This document shows, piece by piece, positions 43,051 through 46,820 of a DNA stretch of 46,820 nucleotides (positions within the stretch are counted from its first letter, which is position 1; each line of letters begins with the position of its first letter). The notes beneath the pieces were generated by a model. That model had not been told where the DNA came from and did no database searches. It was given only the letters and a program-made list of their open reading frames with translations. The position numbers and the translations under genes are program-made. Where the stretch lies: the NCBI GenBank assembly GCA_021824565.1, contig JAKAKL010000132.1:1-46820 (forward strand), given 5' to 3'. Source of the stretch: Bacteroidota bacterium. Its GTDB lineage: Bacteria; Bacteroidota; Ignavibacteria; Ignavibacteriales; Ignavibacteriaceae.

Positions 43051-45141
43051 GTGTCAAAAGATGTTATAAATAGGTTTACACACTTCACCAAAGCAATAAG
43101 CGAAGTGGAGACGGAATTAATACAGAATCACCCCGAGGAAGAAATAATTCTTAAATGCCTTAATGTATATAATGAGATCAGCGAGTGCGATTCCGCTGCT
43201 TTGTATACTATGAATAGCAACGAATTTATCTTCAAGCTGAATACATGTTCTCCATCTGAACAGCAAAATAATTTTGAGAGATGGTTTGACCGGCTCTTAA
43301 ACTGCGGTGCAGTTGCTCAGTCTCTTAGTACAAGTATGATAACCAGTCATCAGCTTGAAAACAATGATAGTAAAGAACGTCTTCTAATAATTCCTCTTAT
43401 AATTAATACAGGTGTATCCGGGTTGGTCGTTCTTCATTTAAATGATAATATTGCAGATGACGAAAATACATTTGCATATCTATCTCTCTATTCAAAATAT
43501 TTCGCGATGCTGATGTATAATGAAAATCTATTGACGGAAGTAGAGAGTATCAAAAAAAATGAAGAACAGAGAATAGCGGCAAAGACTAACGACATAGTTC
43601 AAAGTACGCGTGAGTTAAAATTCATATTAGATACTATTCAAGCGGGTGTAATCATAATTGAAAAAGTTACAAACGAAATAGCCGATGCAAATAACGCCGC
43701 TTTGAAACTTAGCGGATTTAGAAAAGAAGAAATAATAGGAATTCAATTTGAGTCTTTATTTATCTCTAAGAATAATGACTTTAGGGGAAAGAAAATTTTT
43801 ACAAACCAGGAAGCCATTTTAAAAAGAAATGACGGAACCATCATTCCCGTTTTGAAAACATTAGCCGATATAAAGCTTGGCGGCGAAGAATTTACCATCC
43901 TTACTTTTCTGGATATTTCAGAACGGAAAAAAATGGAAGAAGCTTTGGAGGAAGCCCATTATAGACTTGAGCAGAGAGTTGAAGAAAGAACAATTCAGCT
44001 TTCATTGACGAACCAGGAACTTCAAAATCAAATAGCTAAAAGGATACAGGCTGAAGAGGAAAAACTAAAATTATACTGGGCTGTTCAGCAAAGCCCGGTT
44101 GCAATTATAATAACAGATATTTATGGAAAGATCGAGTACGTAAATCCAAAGTTCACGGATATTACCGGGTACATTTATAATGAAGTATTAGGCTTAAGTC
44201 CGAAATTCTTAGAAGCCAATGATACCTCTGATGAAGAAAATAGTTTTTTCTTAAAAGCCCTGGCAAGAGGAGATACATGGTACGGAGAATATAAAAACAA
44301 GAAGAAAGATGGAACCTTAGTGTGGGTGTCCTCAATTGTTTCGCCCGTTGAAAATTTATCGGGAAATATTTCCCATTTCCTTGTGGTGCAGGAAGATATA
44401 ACGGATAAGAAAAATGCCGAGATGGAATTAATGTCTGCAAAACAAAAAGCCGAGCAATCCGACAGGCTTAAAGGAATCATACTTGCTAACATGCAGCATG
44501 AATTTAGAACGCCTTTGATCGGCATTCAGGGCTTTGCACAAATATTATTAGACGATATTAAAGACGAAGTGCAAAGCGAAATGCTGAATAGCATTTATGC
44601 TTCCGGCAAAAGACTGCTTAATACTCTCAACAGTGTTTTAACTCTCTCTAAATTTGAAAGCGATGGTATTTCCCTTAGGTTAAAGCAGCATAATTTGTCC
44701 GAAGAATTACTCTCGGTTACCCATGATTTTAAAATTGCAGCAGAAGAAAAAGGACTTGATTTTATCTTAAGCGAAGGGAAAAACATTTATGCTTATTATG
44801 ATCAGGAGCTTTTAACAAATGCATTATACAATCTCATTGATAACGCGATTAAATTTACTAAAAAAGGATCGGTGACAGTTGAGGTAAGCAGTACTTCCGT
44901 AAACGAAAGAAAATGCGCTTCTGTAAGAATAACAGATACAGGCATTGGCATTAGTGAAAGCGATCATGAATTGATATTCAGCCCGTTCAGACAGGCTAGC
45001 GAAGGTTATTCACGAAACTACGAAGGTACAGGGCTTGGCTTGACTCTCTCAAAAAGAATGATCGAGAGTATGAACGGTAAAATTTTATTAGAAAGCAAAC
45101 CTTCCGTCGGCTCTACATTTACAGTTTTAATTCCCGCTTAA
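43051..45141 (+). CDS. GAF/PAS/PAS sensor histidine kinase
   Basis: A 696-residue cytoplasmic-looking kinase without clear membrane helices. The layout is a GAF-like N-terminal domain (about 1-165), a coiled coil, PAS 1 (about 190-300, ending in ISERKKMEE), a second coiled coil, PAS 2 (about 342-460, VQQSPVAIIITDIYGKIEYV), HisKA with His483 in NMQHEFRTPL, and HATPase_c with NALYNLIDNAIKF, DTGIGIS, FSPFRQ and GTGLGLTLSK. No receiver domain is attached and no response regulator follows. The start is GTG 43051, 16 bases after the HDOD stop. The stimulus is unknown. Confidence 0.95.
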   Translation: MSKDVINRFTHFTKAISEVETELIQNHPEEEIILKCLNVYNEISECDSAALYTMNSNEFIFKLNTCSPSEQQNNFERWFDRLLNCGAVAQSLSTSMITSHQLENNDSKERLLIIPLIINTGVSGLVVLHLNDNIADDENTFAYLSLYSKYFAMLMYNENLLTEVESIKKNEEQRIAAKTNDIVQSTRELKFILDTIQAGVIIIEKVTNEIADANNAALKLSGFRKEEIIGIQFESLFISKNNDFRGKKIFTNQEAILKRNDGTIIPVLKTLADIKLGGEEFTILTFLDISERKKMEEALEEAHYRLEQRVEERTIQLSLTNQELQNQIAKRIQAEEEKLKLYWAVQQSPVAIIITDIYGKIEYVNPKFTDITGYIYNEVLGLSPKFLEANDTSDEENSFFLKALARGDTWYGEYKNKKKDGTLVWVSSIVSPVENLSGNISHFLVVQEDITDKKNAEMELMSAKQKAEQSDRLKGIILANMQHEFRTPLIGIQGFAQILLDDIKDEVQSEMLNSIYASGKRLLNTLNSVLTLSKFESDGISLRLKQHNLSEELLSVTHDFKIAAEEKGLDFILSEGKNIYAYYDQELLTNALYNLIDNAIKFTKKGSVTVEVSSTSVNERKCASVRITDTGIGISESDHELIFSPFRQASEGYSRNYEGTGLGLTLSKRMIESMNGKILLESKPSVGSTFTVLIPA

Positions 45142-45523
45142 AAAAATTTAATGATCCCATTAAATGAGGCTGAAGACTAATCCCATTTGATTCAACTTCC
45201 CTGCGCGCTAAAAGGAGTTACTATAATGATATTTTTCACTTGCCATTATTCGAAAGTATAAAATTCATAATGCCGGATTGAGTTTTGATGCCCCGATTCG
45301 TTAATTTAATCATTTCTATCTTACGCAATAGTTTGAGCCAGAAACTCATCCGTCTTTGGCTGAAATTAAAAAAAATATTGTACTTATATGCTCATTATCC
45401 GGCGGATCGTCTCGAGACGCTGAATATTATTCTTTAGCTCGTCCTTAACTTTTTACTTACCTGCCTTTCCGGCTTGGCGGATCAGTCTAAGGATGATTAA
45501 GTTGTTGTACCGTTTTAAAATAT
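45142..45523. other. intergenic region with palindromes and tiny ORF
   Basis: Between the kinase gene and the RelE-type toxin gene. It holds an AT-rich hairpin (45146-45165), an 11-codon ORF with a good AAAGGAG (45226-45261), a 12-base perfect palindrome CGTCTCGAGACG at 45408-45419, and a copy of a repeat also found near vapC. No gene of normal size is seen. Confidence 0.6.
45400..45516 (-). repeat. TA-flanking repeat, copy 1
   Basis: The core 45425-45463 is 36/39 identical to 46187-46225. Beyond the core, both copies have a TCCGGCT/CGGAT-type block and a TACCGTTTT end near the toxin stop (45508-45516 here). This copy carries an extra ~17 bases inside the right half and the palindrome CGTCTCGAGACG on the left. 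It sits 7 bases beyond the RelE-type toxin stop, in the same orientation relative to the toxin as copy 2. Confidence 0.75.
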
Positions 45524-45802
45524 TTAGTAAGCATCTTTCCTAAAATCTATTGATAAAATATAAATTATTTTTTCAGTCTCCTCTATAACATAAAATAATC
45601 TAAACTTACCAATTCTATATCGCCAAGTCTCTGGTTTATAACCCGCAAGCTTTTTGATATTGTTTCCGTAAAGTGGTTCTTCTTTTAACTGAGGGTAAAT
45701 ATATTGTAAAAGTTTTTTCTTAATGAAAGATTTTTCCTGGTTAGATAATTTATTAAGCTTCTTTAAATATTCATCAGTTTCAAAAATTTTATAATCAGCC
45801 AA
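45524..45802 (-). CDS. RelE/ParE family toxin
   Basis: A 92-residue small basic protein of the RelE/ParE superfamily. It shows ETDEYLKKLNKLSNQEKSFI at the N-terminus and the core KKLAGYKPETWRYRIGKFRLFYVIEE, with the closing strand IIYILSIDFRKDAY. The WRYRIGKFRLFY region holds the Arg residues that contact RNA in RelE-type toxins; whether it cuts mRNA (RelE) or blocks gyrase (ParE) cannot be read. It starts eight bases inside the antitoxin gene. Confidence 0.88.
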   Translation of the reverse strand: MADYKIFETDEYLKKLNKLSNQEKSFIKKKLLQYIYPQLKEEPLYGNNIKKLAGYKPETWRYRIGKFRLFYVIEETEKIIYILSIDFRKDAY

Positions 45803-46037
45803 CCAGCTTACCCTTTTTCGATTTCATATCTGAAAGCCCGCGTTTTATACTTTTATTAAGCTCCTTATTATTCCGTATTTCTTCCATTTCAAATTCATCT
45901 ACATGGACATTATGCTCAATAAATCTTTTAACGGCAGTTTCAATAAAATTTGAAATTGGTCTATTATCTCTATCCGCCAATTTTTTATAAACTTTATAGC
46001 TTTCATCACTTAAACGAAGGGTTATTGTTTTAGACAT
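45795..46037 (-). CDS. RHH/CopG-like antitoxin
   Basis: An 80-residue protein with an N-terminal ribbon-helix-helix (SKTITLRLSDESYKVYKKLA, residues 2-21) and an acidic C-terminal tail ending DMKSKKGKLVG, the usual plan of a DNA-binding antitoxin. A longer frame from 46073 exists, but ATG 46037 is decided by AGAGGTGA (46043-46050) about five bases upstream. It overlaps the toxin gene by eight bases. The product should neutralise the RelE/ParE-type toxin and repress its own promoter. Confidence 0.85.
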   Translation of the reverse strand: MSKTITLRLSDESYKVYKKLADRDNRPISNFIETAVKRFIEHNVHVDEFEMEEIRNNKELNKSIKRGLSDMKSKKGKLVG

Positions 46038-46159
46038 TAAAATCACCTCTGAATGTTTATCGTTTCTTTGCATTCAAATGTATTCATATCAATGAAAAAT
46101 TTCAATGCAATATTATTAGTAAACGGAATAACAACCTTCCGCTGACCGGCTTGCCCGCC

Positions 46160-46261
46160 TGCGTCGGTCTCATTCGAGCCGGTGGCTATTATTCTTTAGC
46201 TCGTCCTTGACTTTCTGCTTACCTGTCCGGCTCCTGACGGATTAAATATGTATACCGTTTT
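46160..46261 (-). repeat. TA-flanking repeat, copy 2
   Basis: The core 46187-46225 matches copy 1 at 36/39 bases. Outside it, 7-base arms GAGCCGG (46176-46182) and CCGGCTC (46227-46233) form a perfect inverted repeat around the core, and TACCGTTTT (46253-46261) lies 16 bases beyond the VapC stop. Thus the two copies have the same position and orientation relative to the two toxin genes. Confidence 0.75.
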
Positions 46262-46277
46262 TACTGTTTTCTATAGA

Positions 46278-46649
46278 CTATTTCTTAAAGTACTTTACTC
46301 CATCCAAATTTTTAAAATCAACGTCTTGTGTCCAAACAGTGGCATTATTTTGTTTAGCGGTTATATAAATCAAGCTATCAGCCATTGGTACTTTTTGTTC
46401 AAAACTAAATTTCGCAGCTTGAATTGCAATAGTTGAATTTACTTCTACAACTTTTGCCTGCTGCATTAAACCAACAACTTGAATTGCCGAATGTTCATCT
46501 TTTTCCGACAATACCTTTTTATATATTTCAAAGAGATTTATTGTTGAAACTATTAATTCATCAGTTTTTTCAATGGCAGGCGCAAATAATTTTGCATTCC
46601 TGCCGTCAGCTAAATATTCCAGCCAGCCGGAAGAATCAACTAAGTTCAT
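46278..46649 (-). CDS. vapC: PIN-domain ribonuclease toxin VapC
   Basis: A 123-residue PIN-domain protein with the four acidic metal-site residues Asp5 (NLVDSSGWLEYL), Glu41 (NLFEIYKKV), Asp91 (VPMADSLIY) and Asp109 (TQDVDF). VapC toxins cut tRNA or rRNA when freed from VapB. The start is ATG 46649, which overlaps the stop of the AbrB-like antitoxin gene (ATGA) by four bases, a typical vapBC layout. Confidence 0.92.
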   Translation of the reverse strand: MNLVDSSGWLEYLADGRNAKLFAPAIEKTDELIVSTINLFEIYKKVLSEKDEHSAIQVVGLMQQAKVVEVNSTIAIQAAKFSFEQKVPMADSLIYITAKQNNATVWTQDVDFKNLDGVKYFKK

Positions 46650-46820
46650 ATTCGGTCACCTTCTCTTTCAATTTCCGTATTGATTCCTCTTAGAAAACCG
46701 CGAGCTTCTTTGATATTTTTCAGAAGAATGAATTCAATTCTGTCACCTAATTGTATAATCTGTAATTTTTGTCCCGGTTTTAGTTTTAACTTCTGTCTTA
46801 TTTCCTTTGGAATTACAACT
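46646..46820 (-). CDS. vapB: AbrB/SpoVT-type antitoxin (VapB-like), N-terminus missing
   Basis: The frame reads in from the window edge for 57 codons. It contains VVIPKEIRQKLKLKPGQKLQ, the swapped-hairpin AbrB DNA-binding motif, followed by an acidic tail (GFLRGINTEIEREGDRI) that should wrap the toxin. The gene continues beyond 46820, so the first residues and promoter are not seen. It overlaps vapC by four bases and should repress the operon and neutralise VapC. Confidence 0.85.
   Translation of the reverse strand, partial: VVIPKEIRQKLKLKPGQKLQIIQLGDRIEFILLKNIKEARGFLRGINTEIEREGDRI

Noticed and set aside
46037-46073. Longer antitoxin start at 46073
   Set aside because: The AGAGGTGA element at 46043-46050 serves ATG 46037, and the extra residues lack RHH features.
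45400-46262. A classical integron attC array around the TA operons
   Set aside because: No GTTRRRY/RYYYAAC core pairs were found in either repeat copy, and the Xer protein at 14181 lacks the extra IntI region as far as visible; only the cassette-like layout remains.
1-46820. CRISPR array, prophage or insertion sequence
   Set aside because: No regularly spaced direct repeats, transposase, phage structural genes or terminal inverted repeats were seen; the only repeats are those near the TA operons.

Overview
The window reads as AT-rich chromosome from a Gram-negative bacterium of the FCB group, most likely the Ignavibacteria/Chlorobi side. Supporting signs are a 1403-residue subtilisin-like protease with a C-terminal type IX secretion (T9SS) sorting-like domain, DUF5683, DUF2795 and DUF3108 proteins, HPr kinase in a Gram-negative context, a folP-cdaA pair, and frequent TTG/GTG starts with overlapping genes. 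The lineage is inferred from gene content; there is no rRNA in the window.

Positions 1-19651 are almost entirely plus-strand housekeeping genes: the end of acpS, an HNH endonuclease, trpS-scpA-scpB-rluB-dacB-lysS, then ctpA, a DUF3108 protein, a gamma carbonic anhydrase-like protein, an MBL hydrolase, ybeY, topA, a Xer recombinase, hpf-hprK, an M23 peptidase, a DUF2795 protein, a holB-like clamp-loader gene and a 3-hydroxyacyl-CoA dehydrogenase.

Positions 19891-38951 are mostly minus strand: purF - S8 protease - pgsA - ftsY; tRNA-Pro(GGG); a MerR regulator; a HAD hydrolase; aroQ with two small unknown genes; parA-parB with two membrane/envelope genes; a UPF0173 hydrolase, a CHAD protein and a glycosyltransferase behind folP-cdaA; and rpe behind a PASTA protein. 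One gene, ppx/gppA, lies on the plus strand inside this block.

From 39116 the content becomes accessory and is plus strand again: a secreted bleomycin-hydrolase-like C1 peptidase with a clear terminator, an unrecognised four-cysteine exported protein, a stand-alone flavodiiron-like (ODP) MBL protein, and a three-gene signalling unit (DUF3391-like small protein, HDOD protein, GAF/PAS/PAS histidine kinase). The right end (45524-46820, minus strand) holds two toxin-antitoxin operons, RHH-RelE/ParE and AbrB-PIN (vapBC). Just beyond the toxin gene of each lies a related repeat of about 100 bp with an inverted-repeat or palindrome structure. This is the most unusual pattern in the window and suggests cassette-like TA units or a shared 3' element.
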